The notes beneath the pieces are model-generated. The model made no database searches. It was not told where the DNA came from and worked only from the letters and a program-made list of their open reading frames with translations. The translations under genes and the position numbers were made by a program. Positions 40,886 through 49,138 of a stretch of DNA of 64,000 bases are shown here, piece after piece (within the stretch, counting starts at the first letter, position 1; each line of letters begins with the position of its first letter). The DNA comes from Planctomycetota bacterium (GTDB lineage Bacteria; Planctomycetota; UBA8742; UBA2392): contig JACKIE010000004.1 in the NCBI GenBank assembly GCA_020638635.1, positions 124,001-188,000 of the forward strand. The letters run 5' to 3'.

Positions 40886-42280
40886 ATGGAAGAGCTGAGG
40901 GTGAAGTTCGAGGCCGTGGGCCAGGGCCATGTGTTCCGCTGGTGGAATGAACTGGGCGAGCGTGCGCGTCGGCGCCTGGCGCGTCAGCTTGAGGCCGTGG
41001 ACCTCGATCGCCTGCCCGAGTTGCAGGCAGCCATAGAGGCGCTGCAGTCGCCGCGCACGCGGAATCTTTCGCCGGCGCCCACTTTCACCTTGGCAAACGA
41101 GAACTACCCGTACCTGCTGAATGACGCCGCCCGCGCGCTCGCGCCGCGCGGTGACAAAGAGCTGCGCGAAGGCCGCGTGGCCGTGCTGCTGGTCGCCGGC
41201 GGCCAGGGCACGCGGCTCGGCTTCGACGGCCCCAAGGGCTGCTTTCCCGTCATGCCGCTTTCCGGCATGACGCTGTTTGAGGTCTTCGCGCGCAAGCTGC
41301 GCCGCGCCGGGCGCGACTACGGCCGCGTGCCGCCGCTGTACGTCATGGTCGGCAACCACAACGAGGCCGCCACCCGCAACTTCTGGGAAGACCACGACTG
41401 GTTCGGCCTGCAACCCGAGGACGTGCAGTTCTTCGCCCAGGGGGAAATGCCCGCGCTGGATGCGCAGGGCAAACTTGTGATGGCGGGCAAGGACCAGCTG
41501 TTCACCGGCCCCGACGGCCACGGCGGCGTGCTGCAGGCTTTACACGTCAAGGGCATGCTGGCCGACATGCGCCGCCGCGGCATCCGCACGATCAGCTATT
41601 TACAAGTGGACAACCTGCAGACGCCGGTGGTGGACCCGGCCTTCATCGGCCTGCACCTCGACGAAGGGGCCGAGGTTTCGCTGAAAGTGGTACGCAAGCA
41701 CGAGCCCGCCGAGCGCGTGGGGATTTACTGCCTCGACGACGGCGTGCCGGGCATCGTCGAGTACAGCGAATTCAGCGAGCAGCAGGCCGGCGAGCGCGAC
41801 GGGCAGGGCCGGCTCAGGTACTGGCAGGGCAGCATCGCCGTGCACCTGTTCGAGGTGGATTTCCTGGGCCGGCTCATCGACCGCGGCGCGGACCTGCCGC
41901 TGCACGCCGCGCACAAGAAGGTGCCGCACGTGAACGATCAGGGCGAGCCGGTCGAGCCTGCCCAGCCCAACGCGTACAAGTTCGAGCGCTTTGTGTTCGA
42001 CACCATCCCCATGGCCGGCAACGTGATGTGCCTCGAGGTGCCGCGCGATGAGCAGTTCCTGCCGGTCAAGAACGCCGAAGGCGCTTTCGGCCCCGAAGGC
42101 GTGAAACAGAGCTACCAGGACTACTTCGGCCGGGCAGTGGAGATCGCACTCGGCAAGAAACCCCCGGCCTTAGAAGTAGACCCCCTGGTGGCCGAAAACG
42201 CCCGCGAGCTGATCGAGTACCTGAAGACCAACGACGACGCGAAGAGCTGGGACCTCACCAAGCCGCTGCACATCACCTAG
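40886..42280 (+). CDS. UAP1/AGX-type UDP-N-acetylhexosamine pyrophosphorylase
   Basis: This 464-residue nucleotidyltransferase has the family motif LLVAGGQGTRLGFDGPKG (residues 101-118). The UAP1-specific run follows: FGLQPEDVQFFAQGEMPA, GPDGHGGVLQAL, ISYLQVDNLQTPVVDPAFIG, VVRKHEPAERVGIY and GIVEYSEF. These are typical of eukaryotic-type UDP-GlcNAc pyrophosphorylases rather than bacterial GlmU. It should form a UDP-sugar from UTP and a sugar 1-phosphate; GlcNAc-1-P is the most likely substrate, but UDP-glucose or galactose activity is possible. The ATG at 40886 gives the full family length. Confidence 0.88.
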   Translation: MEELRVKFEAVGQGHVFRWWNELGERARRRLARQLEAVDLDRLPELQAAIEALQSPRTRNLSPAPTFTLANENYPYLLNDAARALAPRGDKELREGRVAVLLVAGGQGTRLGFDGPKGCFPVMPLSGMTLFEVFARKLRRAGRDYGRVPPLYVMVGNHNEAATRNFWEDHDWFGLQPEDVQFFAQGEMPALDAQGKLVMAGKDQLFTGPDGHGGVLQALHVKGMLADMRRRGIRTISYLQVDNLQTPVVDPAFIGLHLDEGAEVSLKVVRKHEPAERVGIYCLDDGVPGIVEYSEFSEQQAGERDGQGRLRYWQGSIAVHLFEVDFLGRLIDRGADLPLHAAHKKVPHVNDQGEPVEPAQPNAYKFERFVFDTIPMAGNVMCLEVPRDEQFLPVKNAEGAFGPEGVKQSYQDYFGRAVEIALGKKPPALEVDPLVAENARELIEYLKTNDDAKSWDLTKPLHIT

Positions 42281-42285
42281 TGGCA

Positions 42286-42679
42286 CGCGCTGGAAGCGCA
42301 ATACTGCGGGGTTAGGAAAATTCGGGAAAGACCGCAACGTGATGAATCTATCGGCAGTCAGGCGCGGAGCGCCGCAACAAATGTTAGCCCCCGCCGGTTG
42401 TCGCCAAGCGAAGCGCGGCGACAACAAGGCGGGGGTTACCAGCGCCAGAGAATGTGGAGGCGCGGAGCGCCGGCACAACGGCCGCTTGCGGCCGATTGGC
42501 ACTCGCGGCATGCGCCGCGAGTGTGTCGGCGCTCCGCGCCTCTGAAACTTCTTTCGCCGAGTACCCCCACCGAACGCCGGTGGCGTTCGGTGGGGGCTTC
42601 CACTGTGAAGGCGCTCCGCGCCAAACAACAACAGCGACAGTCGTGCCGCTTAAGCCCGCAGTATTGCGCTGGAAGCGCG
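42286..42679. mobile_element. 394-bp palindromic non-coding element with 25-bp terminal inverted repeats (MITE-like)
   Basis: The 469-base gap between the pyrophosphorylase and the next minus-strand gene contains no gene. It holds an element bounded by 25-base inverted repeats (42286-42310 and 42655-42679) sharing AGCGCAATACTGCGGG. Inside are: a nested stem 42388-42435 (CCCCCGCC outer, GTTGTCGCC inner, TTAG edge); a 16-bp stem 42457-42472/42527-42542 enclosing two hairpins (42479-42494 and 42500-42523), forming a three-way junction; and a perfect 15-bp hairpin with 3-base loop at 42564-42596. GGCGC-NNN-GCGCC hairpins lie at 42361 and 42610. The element starts 6 bases after the pyrophosphorylase stop. 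No transposase is inside. Confidence 0.7.
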
Positions 42680-42749
42680 TAGCACGACTCACGCGCTGGC
42701 CTGCCCGAAGTAGCCTTGGCGAAGTCGGGAAGCGCATGCCACGGCCAAG

Positions 42750-43448
42750 CTACCGCACCTTGGGTTTCTTGCGCTTCTTCTTGGTGGCTGTGGCTGAGGC
42801 CGTCTTGGACTTCTTGGGCCGAAAGCCTTTGCGCGGCATCAGTTCCTGCTTGTCCACCACCTGGCCGCGCTCGTTCAGCACCGGCTCGCCGCCGGCCTTC
42901 TTGATCACGCTGGCCTGCTGCATGCGCGTCATGATGTCCTGCAGGCTCTCGCCCTCCGCGATCATGTAGTGCAGGTCGCGCAGGTGCGTCTTCAGGCTGA
43001 TCCAGAAATACGCAAGCATCACCAGCGTGATCGCCGGCGCGGCCGCGCGAATCAGGAAAATCCGGCCGGTCTCAAGCAGTTCCGGGTCGGTCGCGATGCC
43101 GTAGCCCACCTGCGCCGCGAACAGCACGATCACGCCACTGATGATGTTGGGCACCAGGCCGTCGCGCAGAAAGCCCATCACCAGCATGGCGAACATGGTG
43201 ATCGGGATGCTGATCAGCAGCGTCAGCCACGGGCCGATCTGCACCTGCACGCCCGCAAATTCCAGGATCAGCGGCAGGCTGATCAGCGCCATCAGCACTA
43301 CGCTGAAAATGATCGACAGCCGCTTCGCCTTGGGCGGAAACGGCTTCTCCGACTTCAGGCGCCGGGCTTCATCCTCGCGCCTGAAAGTCGCCGACGACTG
43401 CATCACCTGCTGCGCGGCCTTACGGGCGCCGCCAAAGTTCGGGTCCAC
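42750..43448 (-). CDS. Membrane protein of unknown function with basic C-terminal tail
   Basis: This 232-residue protein has four or five membrane helices (about 45-165, for example LSIIFSVVLMALISLPLILEF and LTLLISIPITMFAMLVMGFL). A soluble segment follows (EGESLQDIMTRMQQASVIKKAGG), then a Lys-rich tail ending KKKRKKPKVR. Family not recognised. The start is GTG at 43448, overlapping the 3' end of the Nif3 gene by 29 bases, so the two are in one operon. The basic tail could contact nucleic acid or acidic lipids. Confidence 0.75.
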   Translation of the reverse strand: MDPNFGGARKAAQQVMQSSATFRREDEARRLKSEKPFPPKAKRLSIIFSVVLMALISLPLILEFAGVQVQIGPWLTLLISIPITMFAMLVMGFLRDGLVPNIISGVIVLFAAQVGYGIATDPELLETGRIFLIRAAAPAITLVMLAYFWISLKTHLRDLHYMIAEGESLQDIMTRMQQASVIKKAGGEPVLNERGQVVDKQELMPRKGFRPKKSKTASATATKKKRKKPKVR

Positions 43449-44517
43449 GCTCGATCACCTTCGTCTTCAGGTCCGGGTACTGCTGCTTCAACAGTTCTGC
43501 CAGCCTGGGCCAGTGCTGCTGTTCCAGTGTGTAATGATCCGTCTCGATCAGCGCCATGCCCTTGTGCGCGGCCGCGAGCCCGTGGTGGTGCTTCTGCTCG
43601 GCGGTGAGGTACACGTCTGCGCCCTGGCTGATGGCGGCGCTGGTGAAGTCGCTGCCCGCGCCGCTGCACAAGGCCACGCGTTTGACCGGCTTCTGCGGGT
43701 CGCCCAGCACCCGGGTCACCAGGATGCCCAGCCCCTGCACCTTGCGCACGAAATCTTCAAACGGCAGCTCGTCGCACTTGCCGATGCGCGCCAGGCCGGT
43801 TCCCGCTTCCTTGTTATGCAGCGGGATCAGGTCGTAGGCCACTTCCTCATAGGGGTGGGCGCTCAGCAACGCACCCACCACGCGCCCTGCGATCTCGCGG
43901 CGCAGCATCACTTCCAGTTTCAGCTCGGCCGCTTTCTCCAGCTTGCCGGGCGTGCCGGTGAACGGGTTCGTCCTGCCTTCGATGCCCCGGAAACTGCCTT
44001 CGCCGGGCGTGCTGAAGCTGCACTGCTCGTAGTCGCCGATCACACCGGCGCCCTGGGCGCACATCGCCTCGCGCACTTTGTCGGCGTGGTCCGCGGGCAC
44101 GAACACCGCCAGCTTGTAGAAGCGCTCACGGCCGGAATCGACCAGCGGCTTCACCTCGCGCAGGCCGAGGATTTCGCAAAGAGTGTCGTTCAGGCCACTC
44201 ACGGCCGAGTCCAGGTTGGAATGCAGTGCCACCAGGCTGATGCCGCGCTGGAACGCCTTGGCTACCAGGCCGCCCTGCAGCTCGCTGGCGTTCAGGCACT
44301 TGATCGCGCGGAAAATCACCGGGTGGTGGGTGACCAGCAGGTTGCAGCCGGCCTCGGCGCATTCGTCCAGCACGTCGTGGGTGACGTCGAGGCACAGGCC
44401 CACGCCGGTCACCTCGGCCTTGCTGTCGCCGACGATCAGGCCGACGTTGTCCCACTCTTCGGCCAGTGCGAAGGGGTACAGGCGATCGAAGAAGTCCACC
44501 AGCGTCGAGACCTTCAT
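43420..44517 (-). CDS. Nif3-like dinuclear metal-centre protein
   Basis: This 365-residue protein has the Nif3 (YbgI/GTP cyclohydrolase type 2 homologue) signatures: AEEWDNVGLIVGD, LLVTHHPVIFRAIKCL, LVALHSNLDSAVSGLND, HPYEEVAYDL in the central PII-like insert, and ALCSGAGSDF, DVYLTAEQKHHH, ALIETDHYTLE at the end. These hold the His/Asp/Glu ligands for two metals. The length with insert (about 365-375) is typical. The exact cellular role of the family is unsettled. Confidence 0.92.
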   Translation of the reverse strand: MKVSTLVDFFDRLYPFALAEEWDNVGLIVGDSKAEVTGVGLCLDVTHDVLDECAEAGCNLLVTHHPVIFRAIKCLNASELQGGLVAKAFQRGISLVALHSNLDSAVSGLNDTLCEILGLREVKPLVDSGRERFYKLAVFVPADHADKVREAMCAQGAGVIGDYEQCSFSTPGEGSFRGIEGRTNPFTGTPGKLEKAAELKLEVMLRREIAGRVVGALLSAHPYEEVAYDLIPLHNKEAGTGLARIGKCDELPFEDFVRKVQGLGILVTRVLGDPQKPVKRVALCSGAGSDFTSAAISQGADVYLTAEQKHHHGLAAAHKGMALIETDHYTLEQQHWPRLAELLKQQYPDLKTKVIERGPELWRRP

Positions 44518-44593
44518 GGGCCGGAGAATAGCACCCCCGGCGGGCAGGGCGTAGGGGATGGATTGCGCGGGCGATCCGCGTCATCATTCAGGC

Positions 44594-45340
44594 ATGCGAA
44601 AGATCAGCCTGCTGCTGTTGCTTGGCCTGCTGGCGGCCTGCGGAAACACCAGCCGCGACGAAACCATCCGCGTGGCCGCGGCCGCCAGCATGACCGACGT
44701 GGTGACCGCCCTGGGCACGCAATACACCAACATCACCGGCCACCCGATGCAGGCCGACTACGGCGCCAGCGGCACGCTGGCCCGCCAGATCAAGGACGGC
44801 GCGCCCGCAGACGTTTACATCTCGGCCAGTCGCCAGTGGGTCGATTTCCTGAAAGAGAACAACCTGCTGGAAGGTGAGCCGCTGGTGATCGCACGCAACC
44901 GCATCGCCTGCGTGGCGCGCGCGGACTCGGGCCTTGAGTACAAGGACTTCGCGGCCCTCGCCGCCAGCCCGCAGAAGATAGCGGTCGCCGACGAAGGCGT
45001 ACCGCTCGGAGACTACACCCGCCAGGCCATGACCAAGGCCGGCGTGCTCGGTACGCTCAAGCCCTCGCTGGTGGGCCAGGCAGACGCGCGCGCGGTGCTG
45101 AAGGCCGTAAAGTCCGGCAACCTGCCGCTGGCCTTCATCTACACCAGCGACGCCTACATGGAGAGCGAAGAGCTGCAGGTGCTGTTCGTGGTGGCCGCCG
45201 AGCTGCATGAGCCGATCGAGTACTTCGCCGCGCAACTCAAGAACGCAAAGTACCCCAAGGCCGCGCGCGGCTTTTTGCTGTATCTGCAATCGGAAAAGGC
45301 CATCGACGAGTTTTCGAAACAGGGTTTCGTGGTGCCCTAG
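44594..45340 (+). CDS. modA: Molybdate ABC transporter, substrate-binding lipoprotein
   Basis: This 248-residue protein has a lipoprotein signal (LLLLLGLLAACG, lipobox LAAC). The ModA fold follows, with TIRVAAAASMTDVVTALG, GASGTLARQIKDGAPADVYISA and VGQADARAVLKAVKSGNLPLAFIY. It captures molybdate or tungstate outside the membrane and delivers it to ModBC. It is followed by modB after 29 bases. The start at 44594 gives the signal peptide. Confidence 0.93.
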   Translation: MRKISLLLLLGLLAACGNTSRDETIRVAAAASMTDVVTALGTQYTNITGHPMQADYGASGTLARQIKDGAPADVYISASRQWVDFLKENNLLEGEPLVIARNRIACVARADSGLEYKDFAALAASPQKIAVADEGVPLGDYTRQAMTKAGVLGTLKPSLVGQADARAVLKAVKSGNLPLAFIYTSDAYMESEELQVLFVVAAELHEPIEYFAAQLKNAKYPKAARGFLLYLQSEKAIDEFSKQGFVVP

Positions 45341-45369
45341 CGCCACGCCCCGGCGTGGCGTCGTGAACG

Positions 45370-46053
45370 ATGCTGACAGACGCGGAAATTGAAATCGTGC
45401 GCCTTTCCGCCATCGTGGCGGGCTGGAGCGTGCTGGCCTCGGTCATCCCGGGCATCCTGCTGGGCTGGCTGCTGGCGCGCTGGAACTCGCCCCTGCGCGG
45501 ACTGCTGCAGGGCGGCGTGATGCTGCCCCTGGTGCTGCCGCCCGTGGTGACCGGCTTCCTGCTGCTGGCGTTGCTCGGCCACAGCGGGCCTTTGGGCAAG
45601 GCCTGGGAGGCCGTGACCGGCGGCCAGATCGCCTACACCACCGGCGCCTGCGTGATCGCCGCGGCGACCGTGGGATTCCCGCTGATGGTGGAAAGCATCC
45701 GGCTCTCGATCGTGAGCGTTGACCCAAAACTGGAAATGGTCTCGCGCAGCCTAGGCCGCGGCCGGCTGGCGACCTTTCTGCGCGTGACGCTGCCGCTGGC
45801 GCTGCCCGGCGTGCTGGCCGGCGCGGTGCTGAGTTTCGCGCGCGCGCTCGGTGAGTTCGGTGCCACCATCGTGCTGGCCGGCAACATCGAGGGCGAAACC
45901 CGCACCATCCCGGTCGCGGTCTACACGCTGATGAACACGCGCGACGGCGAGTCGGCCGTGCTGCGCCTGGTGGCGGTAAGCGTGGCAATGTCGCTGGCAG
46001 CGCTATTGGCCGCAGGCTGGCTGGCGCGCCGGCGGCGCAAGGGGCAGGCATGA
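45370..46053 (+). CDS. modB: Molybdate ABC transporter permease
   Basis: The 227-residue permease has about five membrane helices. The EAA loop contacting ModC is SRSLGRGRLATFLRVTLPLALPG, followed by SFARALGEFGATIVLAG, the typical ModB ending. Its TGA overlaps the modC ATG (ATGA at 46050). Confidence 0.95.
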   Translation: MLTDAEIEIVRLSAIVAGWSVLASVIPGILLGWLLARWNSPLRGLLQGGVMLPLVLPPVVTGFLLLALLGHSGPLGKAWEAVTGGQIAYTTGACVIAAATVGFPLMVESIRLSIVSVDPKLEMVSRSLGRGRLATFLRVTLPLALPGVLAGAVLSFARALGEFGATIVLAGNIEGETRTIPVAVYTLMNTRDGESAVLRLVAVSVAMSLAALLAAGWLARRRRKGQA

Positions 46054-47123
46054 GCATCGAGGCCCGCATCCATCACGCCTTCCGGGGCTTCACGCTTGAC
46101 TTGAAATTCGAGTCGGCGGGGCCCGTGGTCGGCTTGTTCGGCGCTTCCGGCAGCGGCAAGACCACGCTGCTGAATTGTGTCGCGGGCTTCATCAAGCCGC
46201 GCGAGGGCAAGATTGCCGTTAATACCCGCGTGGTCTGCAACCGTCCGGGCGGCACCTGGTCGCCGCCGGAGCGCCGCAAGCTGGCGATAGTTACCCAGGA
46301 ACCGCTGCTGTTCCCGCACCTCAGCACGCGCGCCAACCTGGCTTACGCGCCCGGCGCGGCCGACCGGCTGGAAGACACCAGCGGCTGGAAGATCCTCGAC
46401 GTGCTGCGCCTCAAGCCGCTGCTTGAGCGCGCGCCCGCCACACTCAGCGGCGGCGAGAAACAGCGCGTCGCGCTCGGCCGTGCTTTGCTGAGCGCCCCCG
46501 AGATGCTGCTGCTGGATGAGCCGACCAGCGCCCTGGACGCCGAGCTCGCGCGTGAAGTGCTGGCCCTGCTGCTGGACGTGAAACGCGAGCTGAAAATCCC
46601 CATGCTGTTCGTGACCCACAAGGCCCCCGAGCTGATGGCCCTGGCCGACGACTGCATCGTGCTGGCCGAGGGCAAGCTTCTCGCGCAGGGGCCGCCGGTG
46701 CAGGTGTTGTCACGGCCGCGCGCGATCGGCGTCGCCAACCTGGTCGGCGTGGACAACCTGCTGCGCCTGCAGGTGGTGCGCCACGATGAGCCGGGCGGCG
46801 TGACGCTGCTCGACCTCGGCGGCCACGAGCTTGCCGCGCCGCTCAGCACGGCCGACGCGGGCAAGCACGTCAGCGTGGGCATCTACGCGGACGAAATCAT
46901 GCTGTGCCTCGAGAAGCCCGCCGGGCTAAGCGCGCGCAACGCTCTGCCCTGCCGCGTGCTGCGCGTGGACGCCATCGACCACGAAGTGCTGGTGGGAGTG
47001 CGCGTCGGCGCCACGGAGCTGCTGGCGAGAATCACACCCGCCGCGGCCGAAGAGCTGAAGCTGCAACCGGAAGCCGCCGCCGTGGCCGTAATCAAGACCG
47101 CCGCCTGCCACCTGCTGGGGTAA
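46050..47123 (+). CDS. modC: Molybdate ABC transporter ATP-binding protein
   Basis: This 357-residue ATPase has Walker A GASGSGKT (residues 31-38), signature LSGGEKQR (132-139), Walker B LLLDEP (153-158) and the His switch FVTHK. The C-terminal 110 residues form the TOBE molybdate-binding domain (ALPCRVLRVDAIDHEVLVGVRVG). Together with ModAB it imports molybdate, implying molybdoenzymes in the cell. No ModE site or regulator is visible. Confidence 0.95.
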   Translation: MSIEARIHHAFRGFTLDLKFESAGPVVGLFGASGSGKTTLLNCVAGFIKPREGKIAVNTRVVCNRPGGTWSPPERRKLAIVTQEPLLFPHLSTRANLAYAPGAADRLEDTSGWKILDVLRLKPLLERAPATLSGGEKQRVALGRALLSAPEMLLLDEPTSALDAELAREVLALLLDVKRELKIPMLFVTHKAPELMALADDCIVLAEGKLLAQGPPVQVLSRPRAIGVANLVGVDNLLRLQVVRHDEPGGVTLLDLGGHELAAPLSTADAGKHVSVGIYADEIMLCLEKPAGLSARNALPCRVLRVDAIDHEVLVGVRVGATELLARITPAAAEELKLQPEAAAVAVIKTAACHLLG

Positions 47124-47134
47124 AAAGGCGGTCA

Positions 47135-47227
47135 GGCCACGAAAACACAAAAGCACAAAAAGAAAGGCGCACCAAACGAACCTGTTTTTCGTGGCAGTAC
47201 CTTTTGTGTTTTCGTGTTTTCGTGGCC
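47135..47227. repeat. Inverted repeat built from CACGAAAACACAAAA words
   Basis: The arms 47135-47160 and 47202-47227 are complementary at 24 of 26 positions. They are AT-rich and contain near-tandem CACGAAAACACAAAAGCAC words. It lies in the convergent gap between modC and pepA and may end transcription from modC. Confidence 0.8.
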
Positions 47228-47460
47228 CATCCGTAGTTTGCGACGAAACGTGAAGAGTGACGCGAAGATCGCGAAGGCCGCGAAGAACAGCCGCGCACAG
47301 AGCACACAGAGAACACAGAGAGGCCGGACACGTCTGCCGTTCTCTGCGGATTCAGCGTTCTCTGCGCGAGGCTGCCGTTCGACGCAAGCAGAATGTTCAC
47401 GCCACGACAGATGATCCTCGGTGGCCTTGGTGTCCTTCGTGGACGACCACCGTTCGTGAA
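47228..47460. repeat. Further word-repeat tract (CGCGAAG, CACAGAG, CCACGAAGG)
   Basis: Three different short words repeat here: GCGAAGATCGCGAAGGCCGC (47250-47287), a CACAGAG tract (47290-47323) facing TTCTCTGCG copies (47339-47372) as an imperfect inverted repeat, and on the minus strand CCACGAAGGACACCAAGGCC (about 47420-47445). No gene is supported. With the preceding repeat it fills the 392-base gap. Confidence 0.65.
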
Positions 47461-47465
47461 GTGAA

Positions 47466-47486
47466 AGAGCCCGGCTTGCGCCGGGC
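47466..47486 (-). terminator. Terminator after pepA (minus strand)
   Basis: A 7-bp stem GCCCGGC / GCCGGGC with a 4-base loop lies 30 bases beyond the pepA stop. On the minus strand it is followed by CTCTTTCAC, a modest T-rich tail. Confidence 0.6.
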
Positions 47487-47515
47487 CCTCGAATCACGAT
47501 CCACCAGCCACAATC

Positions 47516-48994
47516 CTACTTGTAGTTCTCCGCGAACTCGACCAGCGAGCGCACCGGCGCGCCGGTGGCGCTTTTCTTGCTCCAGAGTCTCCAGCCGTCG
47601 CCGTCGTTCATGGCCGGGCCGGCGATGTCCAGGTGCGCCCACTTCTGGCCCTTGTCGATGAAGCGCTGCAGGAACAGGCCCGCGGTCACCGTGCCCGGGT
47701 TGCCACCGATGTTCTGCATGTCGGCAATCGTGGAATCCAGCTGCTTGTCATAAAACTCCGGCAGCGGCAGACGCCACACTTCCTCGTGCACGGCCTTGAA
47801 GGCCGACTCGAGGCCCTTTGCTACCTTGTCGTCGTTGCTCATCAGGCCGACGACCTTGCCGCCCAGCGCCACAACCTGCGCGCCGGTCAGCGTTGCCATG
47901 TCCACCACCACGCGCGGCTTGAACTTCTGCTGTGTGTAAGTCAGCGCGTCGCACAGGATCAGACGGCCCTCGGCGTCGGTGTTGCCGATCTCGATGGTCT
48001 GGCCGCTCATGCTGGTGAGCACGCTTCCCGGGTGGTAGGCCTTGCCGTTGATCAGGTTCTCGGTGGCGGGCACCACGCCCACGGCGTTGACCTTCAGCTT
48101 GAGCTTGCCGATCGCGCCCAGGGCGCAGATGGTGGCCGCGCCGCCGCCCATGTCCATCTTCATCCCCAGCATGCCCGCGGCCGGCTTGATGTCGTAGCCG
48201 CCGGAGTCAAAGCACAGGCCCTTGCCCACGTAGGCGATCGGTTTTTCGCCCTGCTTGCCGCCTTTCCACTCGAGCACGATCAGGTGGGCGGGAATGTCGC
48301 TGCCCGCGTTCACGCCCAGGAAGGCGCCCATCTTCAGTTTCTCGATTTCGGGCTTGTGCAGGATCGTGCACTTCAGGCCCGGCACCTTCTTCGCCATATC
48401 CTGCGCGAACTTGGCCAGTGTGGCCGGGTTGATGCGGTTGCTGGGCTCATTCACCAGGTCGCGCGCGTGGGCGGTGTACTCGGCCGTGACTTCGCCGTAA
48501 GCCACGCCTTTCTTCAGTTCCGCTGCCTTGCCGCCGGCCAGCGTCACTTTGCTCGCGTGGTGCTTCTTCTTGTCTTTCTTGCTGAACAGCACGTCGAAGT
48601 GGTAATCGCCCAGCAGCGCGCCCTCGGCGCACCAGCGCCCGATGGCCTGGGCGTCGTCATGGATGCCTTCCAGGGCCACGGCCACGTGCTTGAGCTTGTA
48701 GCTGTGGATCGAACCATTGCGGAAAAAGCCCGCCAGGGCCTCACCCAGTTGCGAGGCGCCGTCCTTGTCTTTCTTGCCCAGGCCCAGCAGGAACACGCGG
48801 TCGGCGGCGACGCCGTCGCTCTTGTGCAGCATCAGGCTGCTGCCGGCCTTGCCCTCGAAGTCGCCCTTCTTGAACAGCTTCGCGAGCTTGTCGCCGTACT
48901 TGTAATCTTTCAGGCCCTTGCCGCCCTCGTACACCGGGACCAGGAGCGCGTCGGCCTTCACCGTGGCGCTGTTGTCTGCGTATGCGAATTGCAT
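47516..48994 (-). CDS. pepA: Leucyl aminopeptidase (M17 family)
   Basis: This 492-residue cytosolic aminopeptidase has the M17 signature NTDAEGRLIL (residues 338-347). The metal and active-site residues are Lys258 and Asp263 (VGKGLCFDSGGYDIK), Asp281 (KMDMGGGAAT), Asp340 and Glu342. The N-terminal macro-like domain (residues 1-165) is present. It releases N-terminal amino acids, using two metal ions. The ATG at 48994 gives the normal length. The gene is divergent from the transglutaminase-protein operon. Confidence 0.95.
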   Translation of the reverse strand: MQFAYADNSATVKADALLVPVYEGGKGLKDYKYGDKLAKLFKKGDFEGKAGSSLMLHKSDGVAADRVFLLGLGKKDKDGASQLGEALAGFFRNGSIHSYKLKHVAVALEGIHDDAQAIGRWCAEGALLGDYHFDVLFSKKDKKKHHASKVTLAGGKAAELKKGVAYGEVTAEYTAHARDLVNEPSNRINPATLAKFAQDMAKKVPGLKCTILHKPEIEKLKMGAFLGVNAGSDIPAHLIVLEWKGGKQGEKPIAYVGKGLCFDSGGYDIKPAAGMLGMKMDMGGGAATICALGAIGKLKLKVNAVGVVPATENLINGKAYHPGSVLTSMSGQTIEIGNTDAEGRLILCDALTYTQQKFKPRVVVDMATLTGAQVVALGGKVVGLMSNDDKVAKGLESAFKAVHEEVWRLPLPEFYDKQLDSTIADMQNIGGNPGTVTAGLFLQRFIDKGQKWAHLDIAGPAMNDGDGWRLWSKKSATGAPVRSLVEFAENYK

Positions 48995-49138
48995 GGCACC
49001 CTTCTTTTCTAGGTTGTTAATCCGTTCGGCCGGGAACTATCCTACCCCCCGCCCCCAAGCGCAAGGCCAAAGCAGGCGGGAGCGGCCGGGCCACCTTTGT
49101 CTGTCGCGCGGCGCCGGCCCATACGTAATGTAGGAAGC

